From Agapetus fuscipes (Eukaryota > Arthropoda > Insecta > Trichoptera > Glossosomatidae): 64,000 bases of DNA. This document shows, one piece after another, positions 1-9,600 of the stretch. Numbering within the stretch: position 1 is the first letter of the stretch; every line of letters begins with the position of its first letter. The DNA is taken from contig OX637339.1 in the NCBI GenBank assembly GCA_951799405.1, positions 3,472,001 through 3,536,000 of the forward strand, read 5' to 3'. Made by a program: the position numbers and the translations under genes. Below the pieces are notes generated by a model. The model searched no databases. It was not told where the DNA came from and was given only the letters and a program-made list of their open reading frames with translations.

Positions 1-10
1 TAGAAGATGA

Positions 11-302
11 AAAAAGGAACAAGAAGCAAAAAAGAAGAAAGAATCGAAACGAGTATTCAGTGAAAAAGAGGAAAATATAAAGGTTTCTAAAGGAAAGAAA
101 GTTAAGAAGAAAACAATTGATAATGGCGATGACGATGAAGAGTTTTGCTAGGTCTGTTTGTCTCCCTACTCTGCTAGCAAGTCTAGGGCAGTCTGGGTTC
201 AGTGCCAGGATTGCAAGTCGTGAGCTCACAAAGCATGCACACCTGGGACAGCATATTACATTTGCCAAAATTGTGATTCGGAATATTCAGACTATTTTTT
301 TT
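11..302 (+). pseudogene. Decayed transposase C-terminus with PHD-like zinc finger (pogo/Tigger-like)
   Basis: Read in frame 2, this stretch gives a Lys/Glu-rich linker, an acidic patch (GDDDEEFC), then a cysteine-rich module: C-x2-C, about 14 residues, C-x2-C, a His-x3-Cys near HKACTPG, and C-x2-C (YICQNCDS). This spacing is typical of the PHD-like finger closing many insect pogo/Tigger-type transposases. Two in-frame stops break it: TAG right after FC, and TGA where a Trp usually precedes the AH of the finger. It is therefore dead. The catalytic part would lie left of the window. The family is inferred from the finger alone; another transposase with the same tail is possible. Confidence 0.5.
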
Positions 303-1582
303 AGAATAAATAAATATAATTTCTCTAGATAAATAATACTTTTGGATGGTTGGTGCATTAAAACTGTGAAAATTCATTTTATCTTTAGTTATTCAAACAC
401 TGTTTTAACTCTTTATTATTAATTATTTAGACATCACGTGTGTAATCTCCAGATTAAGTTATTTTCATAACCAGAACTCTAAGTTTGTGCCATAAGTACA
501 AGTTATTCGTTGTAGCGATTTTTTAAATGTCTTTCTTATTATAAGTAAATAAAACATTCATTTCTTGGTATAATTTGTTATGTATAACATTATTCATTGA
601 TAAAAATACTCATTTGATTTAAAAAAAGTGTTTCTTCTCATATTCTGCCCTTAAATCGATATGTGACTTCTTACCCCAGACGGTGTGACAACCATCCCCG
701 ACACGGGGCTAAAAGTCACACTTCTCATTTTTCACAAACACAGTTATATTTCCTCGAAAGATACTATTAGATACTATTTCTTCGTTTATATTGAAATAAG
801 AATAATAGGACTATCCATTGATATATAGATGTCATTAATAAATTATGAAAATAGGTACTAAAAATGCAAAAGAAAAAATATGTGACTTCCAACCCCGGTC
901 TCCCCTACAGTCCACACCACCGCCATGACGATATAAGAGGCCATGGTCCAAATATATGGCAACTATTCACATATTTATTCAACTGATATACACTCTCCAC
1001 ACTTTTAAGTTACTTATCACATGATTTTTTAACCAACTTAGGCACTTGCTTTGTTATTTTTTGGAATTTAAAATGCATAGGTCAGAACTGTGTTCCGACA
1101 TCTGGCGGGTGCGGCGGTAAGCTTTTTAATAATTAGCGGAGACACCAACCGCAAGGACTATGGTGTTCATTTCAAGAAGAGATGAAGTGAGTAGTAGCCT
1201 TGGAAATAAGAACAAGATATTAAATATTTTTAATGCCAAGTATTATTAACAATACTTATTGATTTAAAAATGAAAGAAAAAACATGCTTATGAAAGCCCT
1301 TCCAGGCATTTTTTTCATTCAATTTAAAACTGTCGAAACAACTCACCATTTGCGGACTAAAAAGTTTCAAGAATACAATTTTAAATTGAATGCGACGTAA
1401 GAAGAGGTTTTTTTTCATTTGAAAGTCTCTTGTACCCCGAATTAAAAATTTCAAAAACGTAACAAAATAAATCAGACATTGCATATTTTAGGATACCGAT
1501 GACATTTGAAAAACGCCGTTATAGCTATGGAATAAGCGCTCAATGTTTATTTCAAACCTAAAATAAAATACCGGAAAGATTT
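303..1582. other. AT-rich stretch without recognisable genes
   Basis: No long ORF or clear repeat. Two related snippets near 660-710 and 880-910 (ATATGTGACTTC followed by CCCC) suggest an old duplicated element, but no termini could be fixed. Confidence 0.4.
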
Positions 1583-1748
1583 ACTCGGCCATCAAATGAC
1601 TACCTGCCTCCTCGGGAGCTGGGACACACCCGCATCAAGTGACATAGTTGACTTAAAACCAGACCCTCACTTATGAAAACAAATACCCTTTCGGGGGCAA
1701 CGCAGCAAGAAGTGGCAATGCATGTGCAGTTTAGTTTTTTTTTTTTGC
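1583..1748 (+). mobile_element. SINE S2, 3' half, diverged
   Basis: Matches the 3' half of family S2 in sense orientation: a CTCGGGAGCTGGGA block, then a GGGCAACGCAGCAAGAAG block and the terminal TGTGCAGTTTAGTT before a T-rich run. The tRNA-like head is missing, so it is 5'-truncated. Confidence 0.55.
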
Positions 1749-2639
1749 GTCACCTTTCAACATTTTTGAATTTGGAACTTTTTCTCGGCAAGCTATGTAT
1801 GGGACTACCGCCTTAGCAAACAACAACAAAGCATTTGTATGCATTTTTCTTAGCTACCCGTCGGGGTGACGACACAATTTGTCAAAGTCAGTACGGACCT
1901 TATTCTACCATTACTATAAAAATATGAATAAATAGATTTTATGAATTTGACCTTTGGAAATTATGACTTCTAAAGAAAGAAAAATTCGACACAAAGAAAA
2001 TATTATGTTTTGCCATTTGCATAGCATAATTGCTTTCTTTAGGAAATTCTCTACAATATTCAGTACCAAGTGGAAGGTATTAATGTACTATACGCAACTA
2101 AGTCCAGCCTATGCTGTTTACCATTTATATTAGACTGGTCCTTTTATATTCAAGAAAGGCGAACCGCGCGTGAAGTAAGTATACTACTGAAAATTGCCCA
2201 ACAAGTATTTCAAAGGTTTTAGTTGCTTTAATTAAAGAGTAAAAACAACAAGATGGCTTCACACGCAACTTGTAGCTTTGTATTTAGAAAATGGTGTAAT
2301 AATTTTGGATATACCACTATACCTTAGACATCTAGCGCCTGATGGGCGAAGCTTTTTGTATCTTTAAGTACATACTGATGTCAAAAACTTTGGTAGGTAT
2401 AAATAATTGTTGTACTTTTCGTTGAACAACCTTTGTCTATTTCTTTAGTTATTAAAACTGTTTTATTATCACTCTTTATTATTTTTTTAAAATTGTTTAC
2501 ACTTGTGAAAGAGTCTAGCGTAACGCCAGCTTTGTGTAAAAGTGTTCCTTTTCCCGAAGGAGTAGGTTTTAATGTTCTTGTGACGGCTGAGTTAGCACTG
2601 CAAGTACGGGGATTTAAGTTGAAAAAAAGCGCCGATAAT
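1749..2639. other. Unassigned AT-rich sequence
   Basis: No gene or familiar repeat seen. Only short open frames occur and none carries a recognisable motif. Confidence 0.35.
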
Positions 2640-2790
2640 AAAACGCAACTAAAGTGCACATTTAGTGCAACCTTCTGCCGCGTTGTCCCCGAACGTGTTG
2701 CACGTGGGGAGAGTAACTTATTTATTTTCACAGGTTACGGGGACGGCCTTTCACCAAACACAACCCTGGGTTTCCCGGTTCCCTTTGAGG
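2640..2790 (-). mobile_element. SINE S2, 3' half, diverged
   Basis: Reverse-oriented remnant of the S2 3' half: CGCAACTAA, a variant of the TAGTGTAACTTCTTGCC block, GCCGCGTTGTCCCCGAA, TTATTTTCACAGG and CCCTGGGTTTCCC in the family order. Strongly diverged. Confidence 0.5.
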
Positions 2791-2805
2791 TTTAGACTTT
2801 AATTT

Positions 2806-2898
2806 TTAAGTACACATTCAGCATTTTTGTAAGTGCGAATGCGGCATGCATTTGATATGAATTATAAATGTCAATACATCTTTGCAACTTAGATTATA
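2806..2898 (+). mobile_element. LINE A 3' end fragment
   Basis: Last ~90 bp of the LINE A 3' end (AGTACACATTCAGCATTT ... CATCTTTGCAACTTAGATTATAG), the ATTATAG-tailed subtype. 5'-truncated. Confidence 0.6.
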
Positions 2899-3339
2899 GA
2901 CCTACTCGTGCTGCGAACGGTACAACTACTAGTTCATACAGCCAGTTAGTCTAGACTCTAGCATAATACTATGGAAAGGAAAATTTCAACCAAAACGACT
3001 GAAAACCACGAGGTGCATTTTCAATTTCTCTTGCACAGGTTTTACGGCTGCCTCCAATTTTCCATCGTTCGATATTCACGGTGGGTTTGGCCACCCCTAC
3101 GGTAAAGTGCAACGCTATATGTACTCGAGAACATACACGTGAACATAGGTAATAGTACGTCATATATGAAATTTTTACGCCTCAAGATTAAGGCGAATGT
3201 ACACATCGCAGTGACATGAAATTGCAAAGATTTTAGAGAGCACTCTCAAAAAAAAAATTAACATAATTTAGGTTCTTTTTCTCAACCTTATTCCTCATTG
3301 CTGAGCATTGTGACCTATGTGGAAGCAAACACTCTTCTC
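2899..3339. other. Unassigned sequence
   Basis: No gene or repeat recognised. Confidence 0.3.
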
Positions 3340-3735
3340 TACCCTTAGTGCGAGTTGCAAAACTTGAGAAAAGTAAAGTTTACGGAAAATATTAAAGATT
3401 GATTTCTCCTAAAATCTGCCGTTTTTATAAATATTTGAAAATATAAATGGTAAAACATTGTTTTATTTCACTTTATTTTATTTGTTTATGCTCGAATATT
3501 TTCGCCTAATGAGGCATCTTCAAGAGCAGAATGGTTACAAATATATTTTTATAAAATAATTTATTTAATTCTGCCGTTTTAATTTCTTACACTTTATAGT
3601 CTTAGCAAAAGAGTTACAGTGATGAAGAAAATCAAGTCCAAACAAACAAAAACGGCAGATTTTGGGGGAAATCACTCTTTAATAATTGCCGTAAACTTTA
3701 CATTACTCAAGTTTTGCAACTCGTACTAAGGGTAC
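3340..3735. mobile_element. Foldback MITE M1 (TA target, mariner-like), with internal insertion
   Basis: Inverted arms of about 85 bp start CCCTTAGTGCGAGTTGC and end GCAACTCGTACTAAGGG, flanked by TA on both sides, the Tc1/mariner signature. Other copies lie at 16332, 34717 and 57856 and are 205-245 bp. This copy is longer because a 144-bp element sits at 3426-3569 between duplicated copies of TCTGCCGTTTT. Confidence 0.8.
3426..3569 (-). mobile_element. 144-bp insertion with hammerhead-like core, 11-bp target duplication
   Basis: Absent from the other M1 copies and bounded by direct repeats of TCTGCCGTTTT (3415-3425 and 3570-3580), so both boundaries are exact. On the minus strand it holds GCTC-TTGAAGA-TGCC...GGC-GAAAATATTC-GAGC: a degenerate hammerhead-like core with a 4-bp helix I (GCTC/GAGC) and a GCC/GGC helix II. 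It seems the smallest complete unit of the ribozyme-bearing family. Confidence 0.65.
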
Positions 3736-3749
3736 TGTTCTCTCTTGAC

Positions 3750-3940
3750 TGCAGTGCCCGCAGCGCTCCAACCACCGAGGTGCCTGCTGCTGTCTTTACT
3801 TGATCGGCCCATCGTGTGGGGGATCTTCCTCTTCCTCTCTTCTCCTCCAAGCCACCGATCACAACCAGTCGTTCCAGGATGCTCTCATTGCTGTGGACAT
3901 TGTGTCCGAAGAACTGAATAATACGGCGTGTGCATATTTT
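3750..3940 (-). pseudogene. RTE-like LINE ORF, C-terminal fragment
   Basis: Minus-strand translation reads RRIIQFFGHNVHSNESILE, then EEKRGRGRSPTRWADQVK. The FGH...LERL...RGRGRSPTRWxDQ pattern is characteristic of the C-terminal region of RTE-like LINE polymerases. The fragment belongs to a subfamily different from LINE A/B and is truncated on both sides. Confidence 0.6.
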
Positions 3941-4035
3941 GGCCGAGTTTAGCTATACAAACGTAGCTCTCAACGAGTTCAGGTTGTTATCCTCGAAATA
4001 ATGAGTGAAATGATGCTTAACCATCATGTATCTAA

Positions 4036-4276
4036 CTGTAATCTAAGTTGCATAGCTATATTAATATTCATATTAATTGATTGCCCACAATTAGACACAC
4101 ATATATTCGCTCTTACACATTCACCATGTGAATATAGAAAATAAAGCCCAACAACTCATTTGAATATAAGCGCTGCAAAAACATGCCGCCATTCACTGAA
4201 ACAGTGGGGACATTTGCAAAGTGAACCATTTTTTAGAGTACCTATGGGTGATCAGCCTCATTCCAAGATATAAGTA
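4036..4276 (-). mobile_element. LINE A 3' end copy
   Basis: Reverse copy from TAATCTAAGTTGCATAG to ATGGGTGATCAGCCTCATTCC. Diverged but nearly full length for the tail module. Confidence 0.7.
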
Positions 4277-4323
4277 AAGAAAAAAAAATCAAGGAAGGAA
4301 GAGGAAGATATGAGACTACAATG

Positions 4324-4601
4324 ACCGGTCCTTAGTTTAGTCGTTAACGCTACGGACTACGGTAAACGGAACGTCTTGAGTTCGATTTTCGGTGGAGCAC
4401 GAACAAAATATCCTTTATTTTTTAACTTATGCTCTTCGCTGGGTTCAAAAATTCACCTGTCTTTACAAAAAAGACCGGTCAGAAAGGTTTTTGTAGAAAC
4501 TAAGTTTTTATTGTGTAATTGGTGCTTTTTATAGAGACGAACAAGCTCGCTTGAGGTGCGATTCACACAAAAACAGCGCTCACCAAATAAATCACGAAAA
4601 A
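4324..4601 (+). mobile_element. SINE S1, full length
   Basis: tRNA-like head with A-box (TTAGTTTAGTCGTTAACGC) and B-box (AGTTCGATTTT), then family blocks TGCTCTTCGCTGGGTT, GACCGGTCA, a GGTGCTTT variant, GACGAACAAGCTCG, and the tail GATTCACACAAAAACAGCG with AAATAAATCA. Pol III promoter boxes are decayed. Confidence 0.75.
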
Positions 4602-5116
4602 TTAACACTGTTTTAACACTTGCGTGCGTACACAGTTTTTCGGAAGGAAGAACAATGGAGGGACACAGTCTTGACGGTGCGTGTTAAAAAAATAAAAAAA
4701 TATCACCGACCAATGAACACCGTCCTTCAGTCCATCAGCTGAGGCTTGTAAAGCAAACGCGGAATCCCAACTTAAGGGGAACTTTTGAAAGTACCAGGTT
4801 GAAAGGCAACTTTTGCCGCCTTTTTACGACGGGCTTTAACGATGTCGGACACTTAAAAACGGAGAGGATCTCCCCGTGTTGCATCTCACCTCTGCCAGTA
4901 AAAATGCGCAGTTTTTATAATCAAATAAACTTCTCAAAAAAATGAAATTTCAGGATTTTTTATGTATCCGGTCGATAACATAGTCTGAAGACTGCTTGCG
5001 TTGAAAGACTAAGACCCGGTATTTTCAACGTTAGCATAGCGACTTTACAGTGAATGTAGGTAAAGGATGCATTTATGTCAATAACGTGGATAGTTCTATT
5101 TATTAGTTTGAAGTCA
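4602..5116. other. Unassigned sequence
   Basis: No gene or repeat recognised between the S1 copy and the next LINE A tail. Confidence 0.3.
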
Positions 5117-5380
5117 TTCCTAGACTTATAGGTTGGTATAAGGCTGACCACCCATACTGTAAAAAATGGTTCACTTTGCCAACGTCACCCCTGTTTCAAG
5201 GAAGGTCGGCAAGAGTTGCAGGGCTTATGTTCATTCGAGATTGGGTTTTTATATTGTGGGTCCACATGCGGCATGTGTGAGCGCGAAATTATGCGTGTCT
5301 GCTTGTGAGAATGCATTTAATATGAATCTTAGATGATACATATCTTTGCAACTTAGATTTAGATTTAGATTTAGATTAGA
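5117..5380 (+). mobile_element. LINE A 3' end copy
   Basis: Near-consensus tail from TTCCTAGACTTATAGG to CTTAGATTTAGATTTAG. The terminal repeat is ATTTAG here rather than ATTAG. 5'-truncated at the favoured point just before CTTATAGGTTGG. Confidence 0.8.
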
Positions 5381-5382
5381 CA

Positions 5383-5479
5383 TACAGCACAAGTCAGCGC
5401 GAACATAAACGTGTCAGCTTGTGTGCATGCATTTAATTTGAATTTTTATTGTTCATAAATCTTCGCAACTTTGATCAAG
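5383..5479 (+). mobile_element. LINE A 3' end fragment
   Basis: Second, truncated tail following directly in the same orientation (CGAACATAAACGTGTCAGC ... CTTCGCAACTTTGAT). Confidence 0.6.
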
Positions 5480-5494
5480 TATATATAGGAAATT

Positions 5495-5704
5495 AACCAC
5501 AGTGTTTGGCAATCGCGCGTTTGCTGTTGCGGGTCCCTCTTCGTGGAACCAGCTGCCACCGGAAGTTCGAGCTTCAAAATCCAGGGAAAACCTTTAAAAA
5601 AACCCTAAAGACACACTAATTCGCCGCGATAACACAGAAAGCGCCCTTGGAGTGACAATCTTCACGAAACGGCGCTATACCAAGTCATCATCATCATCAT
5701 CATC
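5495..5704 (+). pseudogene. LINE G ORF, C-terminal end with TCA-repeat tail
   Basis: Translation begins VFGNRAFAVAGPSSWNQLP, the stereotyped C-terminus of CR1/L2/Jockey-type LINE polymerases (xFxVAGPxxWNxLP). A stop interrupts ENL*KNPK. The end CTTCACGAAACGGCGCTAT is followed by (TCA)n, the element's tail. Related copies lie at 35925 and 48043 on the minus strand. Confidence 0.7.
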
Positions 5705-6273
5705 ATAGGTTGTACACAAAAAAATTTCGATCTTATTTTTCTCCTCAATCTTTCTCCCAATCTGCTTTACAACTTTTCAATAGCTGTCTGCAAGAAATCT
5801 TGAAAAATAGCGTTCTCATCTATGATTAATAGCATTCCACATTATAAGCGATATTTTCATCTCTCTCTTAATTTAAAATCACAACTGAAATAACCCCGAG
5901 TACAAAACACTACTAAGTTAATCTCCTTTGATCGCGTGAATTAGAAAATAAATATGAAAACTTAATCACTTACAGGGAGCGCCGTTGTATCTATCATACA
6001 TTTTTATTTTACGCGATCGAAGTGAGTTTACGTAATTGTTTACACTCTGGGTAGAAGTGAGTGTGTTGCAGTGTGAACCATCTCTCACATATGATGGATG
6101 GTCTCAGACTGTAAAAACGGCGTCAGCGGTCAAATCGTACAAAATGTTATTAACTTTTTTTTAATCCGCGTATGTACGAGTAGGTGCACTTTTTTCGATT
6201 AAAAAAATCGTGTTATTAAAAAGTTTGCACATTTTTAGAGTAAAAATACACTTTAATAAATGCTAATTCATGT
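5705..6273. other. Unassigned sequence
   Basis: No gene or repeat recognised. Confidence 0.3.
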
Positions 6274-6360
6274 TCCTTGATTTATATGTTGGTATGAGGC
6301 TGACCCCCCATGCTGTAAAAAACTTGGTTCATTTTGCCAATGCCACCTCAAGTCCGTAAC
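6274..6360 (+). mobile_element. LINE A 3' end fragment, internal
   Basis: Contains CCTTGATTTATATGTTGG through GCCAATGCCACCT; truncated on the 3' side. Confidence 0.6.
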
Positions 6361-6677
6361 CTAATTAGTACGGGTCATATTCGGATCGCAGACAGAGTTG
6401 CTTTTGAACTGCATAGCTCGACGGCTTAGATGGCGATGGCTCGATGGCTACAGAACATCTTGGTCTCAATTTATAGGTGAAATTAAGGGCTATTCTTGGA
6501 ACTGGCACACGCGAGATTTCACCAGAACATTCTACTCAGAACATCCGAGTAAACACTCACACAATCTCGAACACCAAATACAATGATGATGATAAGGATG
6601 TAGAATCCATCTTTCCGGGCTTGTAGACCAATGTCCAATAATTCTTTTGTAGGCTGCTTTATTATTTTTGGAAGGCT

Positions 6678-6720
6678 GCTACGTTTCGTCAGTAACATAT
6701 GACTGACTTCTTCAGGGCTT
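6678..6720 (-). ncRNA. Hammerhead-like ribozyme core (left arm)
   Basis: Minus strand: CTGAAGA at 6715-6709, helix II GTCAGT/ACTGAC, then GAAACGTAGC. One extra A sits between the CTGAAGA box and helix II. Predicted from primary sequence only. Confidence 0.45.
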
Positions 6721-6851
6721 GTACAAGACTGATCGTTTTGATGAGAGCACGCGGTATTTATGTGTCATCTGTGGAGTGGGCGGGGCTTGTAAATATTATA
6801 ATTGACACATAAATACCGCGTGCTCTCATCAAAACGATCAGTCTAAGTACA

Positions 6852-6897
6852 AGCCCTGAAGAAGTCAGTCATATGTGACTGACGAAACGTAGCAGCC
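6852..6897 (+). ncRNA. Hammerhead-like ribozyme core (right arm)
   Basis: CTGAAGA at 6856-6862, perfect helix II GTCAGTCA/TGACTGAC, GAAA at 6884-6887, then CGTAGC. Predicted cleavage after A6891. Helix I is weak (one G-C next to the core, then an internal loop). Confidence 0.5.
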
Positions 6898-6989
6898 TTC
6901 CAAAAAGAATAAAGCAGCCTACAAAAGAATTATTGGACCATGGTCTACAAGCCCGGAAAGATGGATTCTACATCCTTCTCATCATCATC

Positions 6990-7132
6990 TGAAGCCGGCC
7001 ATGAAAGCCTAAAAACACTTAACAAATACAATGATTTAAGGCCCTACATCTAGAGACTTCACAGACTCTCACAGACACACAACGCACACTTACTCACACA
7101 GACACACAATTACACATTCGCAACGCTAGATT
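6990..7132. other. Segment shared with the hAT MITE at 61852
   Basis: CTGAAGCCGGCCATGAAAGC through AAAAACACTTA continues from the palindrome's right arm and recurs at about 62138-62170 inside the hAT MITE. Beyond that nothing is recognised. Confidence 0.5.
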
Positions 7133-7408
7133 ATAAGAGTCGTATAACTGCAAACGCCTTTATCTCCAAATTTTATGATTTTTGAGATAATGATTGAATT
7201 TGATTCTGCGCAGTGTAACAAATCATTTGCTGTGTGCGATATAATGTAAACCTCACTTAATCCTTCGTAATTTTAATTGAAAAAGTATGAATCCGTGCAA
7301 ACGCCGTCATCTCCAACTGGTTCCAAATTGCGTTCAAAACACAAGTTTATTTTTCTCAATATCATCGCGTAAGGAGTTGACGGCGTTTGCATTTATACGA
7401 CTCATATA
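7133..7408. mobile_element. Foldback MITE with GAGTCGTATAA termini
   Basis: Left end GAGTCGTATAACTGCAAACG and right end GTTTGCATTTATACGACTC are inverted repeats of about 30 bp. An internal copy of TGCAAACGCCGTCATCTCC near 7297 repeats the arm. Target duplication not resolved. Confidence 0.55.
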
Positions 7409-7956
7409 TCCCTTCAGTGACTTGTTTTCAATTTATTTACCTATTCATTCAAACCCAAGTTATTTGCTCAGAAAGCGTACTCTTAAATTATTCATCCATC
7501 GAACAGTCCGACACGTATAGTTAAATAATTCTTAGCTCAGCGGACAGTAATGCCGTGCGAAGTAATTTGATTGCTTTTCAAGAACAACCAAGTTTTGCGT
7601 CCAGTCGTCACCTAAGTGCTTGTTTGTCTTATCTCCAACAGAGGTAGTTTCACGTGAGCAATGTTTGCATTGTACTGTACCTATAACTTTAATCTATTAT
7701 CTATCTATCTATAATCTAACCTGCAAAGTAATCTAATATATGTAGATATATATTTTTCAGTGTAAATCTATTTACACAGTAAAAGTCCATTTTTAATTAT
7801 TTAAAAATTTAAATGGATAAAAACAGAAGAAATACTTTATATTAAATATTTGTAACCATGCCTTATTAGTCGAAAATGTTAGAGCAAAATATATAAATAA
7901 GTGAATTAAAACTATGTGACTTTTTAAAGTTTGTGTATTCACACAGTGAAAATTCA
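7409..7956. other. Unassigned AT-rich sequence
   Basis: No gene or repeat recognised apart from short TCTA repeats near 7700. Confidence 0.3.
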
Positions 7957-8173
7957 TTTTTATAAATAATTATAAAAAAATATAAAAAACACAGAGTTTT
8001 ATTTTCACAAATTGAGTTTTTATTTCCACCTCAAGTACTTTCGACTTATTCACGTCATTATCCTCTTGATAATGACGTGAATAAGTCGAAAGTACTTGAG
8101 GTGGAAATAAAAACTCAATTTGTGAAAATAAAACTCTGTGTTTTTTATAATTTTTTATAATTATTTATAAAAC
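7957..8173. mobile_element. 217-bp near-perfect palindrome, ribozyme-like family variant
   Basis: Arms of about 106 bp meet at a 5-nt loop near 8065. The centre reads CTTGATAATGACG ... AAGTCGAAAGTACTTGAGG, a degenerate relative of the CTGATGATGxC...GxCGAAA cores elsewhere. The outer arms contain AACACAGAGTTTTATTTTCA, like the A/T-rich shoulders at 15551, 27550 and 40500. Confidence 0.65.
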
Positions 8174-8218
8174 TATGTTTGTATCCATTTAAATTTTTTA
8201 ATATTTTTAATCTTTTAT

Positions 8219-8370
8219 AAGTTGCAAAGATAGGTAACATTGAGGATTCACATTACATGCATTTTCACTAGCAGGTATGTATAAGTTCGCGTTTAAACAT
8301 GCCGCATGTGGACTTACAATATAAAAACCCAAATTTCAAATGAACATACACCCTGCTACTCCCTGAAACC
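8219..8370 (-). mobile_element. LINE A 3' end fragment
   Basis: Reverse; from AGTTGCAAAGATAGG through CACATGC-type CGCATGTGG to CCCTGAAACC. Confidence 0.7.
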
Positions 8371-8387
8371 TTTTATTTGTTTAAAAA

Positions 8388-8560
8388 TATTTAAGGATCA
8401 TATTAAATGCATGCCCACAAACAGGCACATGTAGGTTCGCGCCTACACATACTGCATGTGTGCATACAAATAAACGAAACCTCGCATTAACATAAACCTT
8501 GCAACTCCTGCCGCCTTTCGCTGAAACCGGCAAAAGTAAAATAATTTTTACAGCACGTAA
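8388..8560 (-). mobile_element. LINE A 3' end fragment, diverged
   Basis: Reverse; TTAAATGCATGCCCACAAAC ... CCTGCCGCCTTTCGCTGAAA ... TTTTACAGCA. Confidence 0.6.
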
Positions 8561-8565
8561 TAATG

Positions 8566-8703
8566 ATCTAGCTGCAAAGCCATATTACATTTAAGATTTA
8601 TATTAAATGCATTCCCACAAGCAGACACGTATAAGCTCGCACTTACACATGACGCATGTGGCCCTACAATATAAAAACCTAAAAGCCTCAAATAACATAT
8701 GTA
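8566..8703 (-). mobile_element. LINE A 3' end fragment
   Basis: Reverse; ATTCCCACAAGCAGACACG and CGCATGTGGCCCTACAATAT present. Broken at its 5' side by the D1 repeat that follows. Confidence 0.65.
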
Positions 8704-8820
8704 CCAATGTGTATTATTTGAACAAGAAATTGATTTGAAAAGTATTTAACGCAACTTCCACATAAACGTGTTTTATGTTTTTTTTTTCTTAGCTCAGATT
8801 GTGTAGAATGTGATTCTTAC
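8704..8820 (+). repeat. Dispersed repeat D1
   Basis: CAATGTGTATTATTTGAACA ... TTCTTAGCTCAGATTGTG ... GATTCTTA recurs at 58190-58298 (+) and in inverted orientation at 58877-59012. Probably the core of the TIR element delimited at 58837-59059. Confidence 0.5.
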
Positions 8821-8821
8821 C

Positions 8822-9069
8822 ATCTAAATCTAAGTTGCAAAGAAAGGTATCATTTGAGATTCATATTAAATGCATTACCACAAGCAGACACGCATTATTT
8901 CGCGCTCACATGGCGCATTTGGACCTACAATATAAAAAACCCAATCTCAATGAACAAAAGCCCTGCAACTCTTGCCGACCTTCCCTGAAACAGGGGTGAC
9001 ATTGGCAAAGTGAACCATGTTTTTCAGTATGGGTGGTCAGCCTCATACCAACCTATAAGTCAAGTAACA
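8822..9069 (-). mobile_element. LINE A 3' end copy
   Basis: Nearly complete reverse copy from CTAAATCTAAGTTGC to CCAACCTATAAGTCAAG. Confidence 0.8.
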
Positions 9070-9600
9070 CAATTCCATTTAAAGGTCTTTAAATCACATG
9101 GTAGATAAGCCAAACACGCATTGGAAGGACGTAGTGTCTACGCCGCGGCGTAGCTCGGCCCGCCTTCTACGACTCTCTGCGAGGGAAGCTCTTAGCTAAA
9201 TTAATATGTCAAACGCTACCACGCACATAGGAGTATTTCGCATAGAAAACCGGACAAAATTATCTTATATTTTATTTTACTATTTTATGACAAAAAAGTC
9301 AATAATTCATCAGAATAAGGTATTTATTTACAAATAAAAACAATTAAAAAAAAAGTTACAAATCTAAGAGAGTATTTACTCTAAAAACAGGATTTTTGGA
9401 CCTTTGATACTAGTGTAAAACTCAATTCTGGTGATATTTTTCACTCTTAAGGAGGATTTTCACTCGGAAGGATCTTTGACAAAAAAAAACAAAAAAATAA
9501 GCTTTGTCAATATAATTACGATCTTCCCCATATAGTTTGAAGTACAAGAAAAAAATGGGGTACGTTGGGGGGACTTTTTATTCATGTTTCTACTTCCTGA
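9070..9600. other. Unassigned sequence
   Basis: A small GC-rich palindromic patch (TACGCCGCGGCGTA) near 9151; the rest is AT-rich with nothing recognised. Confidence 0.3.

Larger units (their letters stand above)
6583..6989. mobile_element. 407-bp palindromic element with two inverted hammerhead-like cores
   Basis: Arms of about 185 bp (6583-6767 and 6803-6989) are near-perfect reverse complements around a 35-nt spacer. Each arm has a CTGAAGA ... GAAACGTAGC core whose helix II is the self-complementary GTCAGTCATATGTGACTGAC. The arm ends read GATGGATTCTACATCCTT plus ATC repeats. Known biology: such cores lie in the terminal repeats of Penelope-like elements, which often insert in inverted arrangement. 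No protein is encoded. Confidence 0.7.

Noticed and set aside
2433..2795. 120-codon ORF
   Set aside because: Overlaps a degenerate SINE S2; no motif, probably accidental.
6583..8173. Penelope-like element with coding capacity
   Set aside because: Ribozyme-like cores are present but no GIY-YIG endonuclease or Penelope RT is encoded anywhere in the window; only non-autonomous pieces can be claimed.
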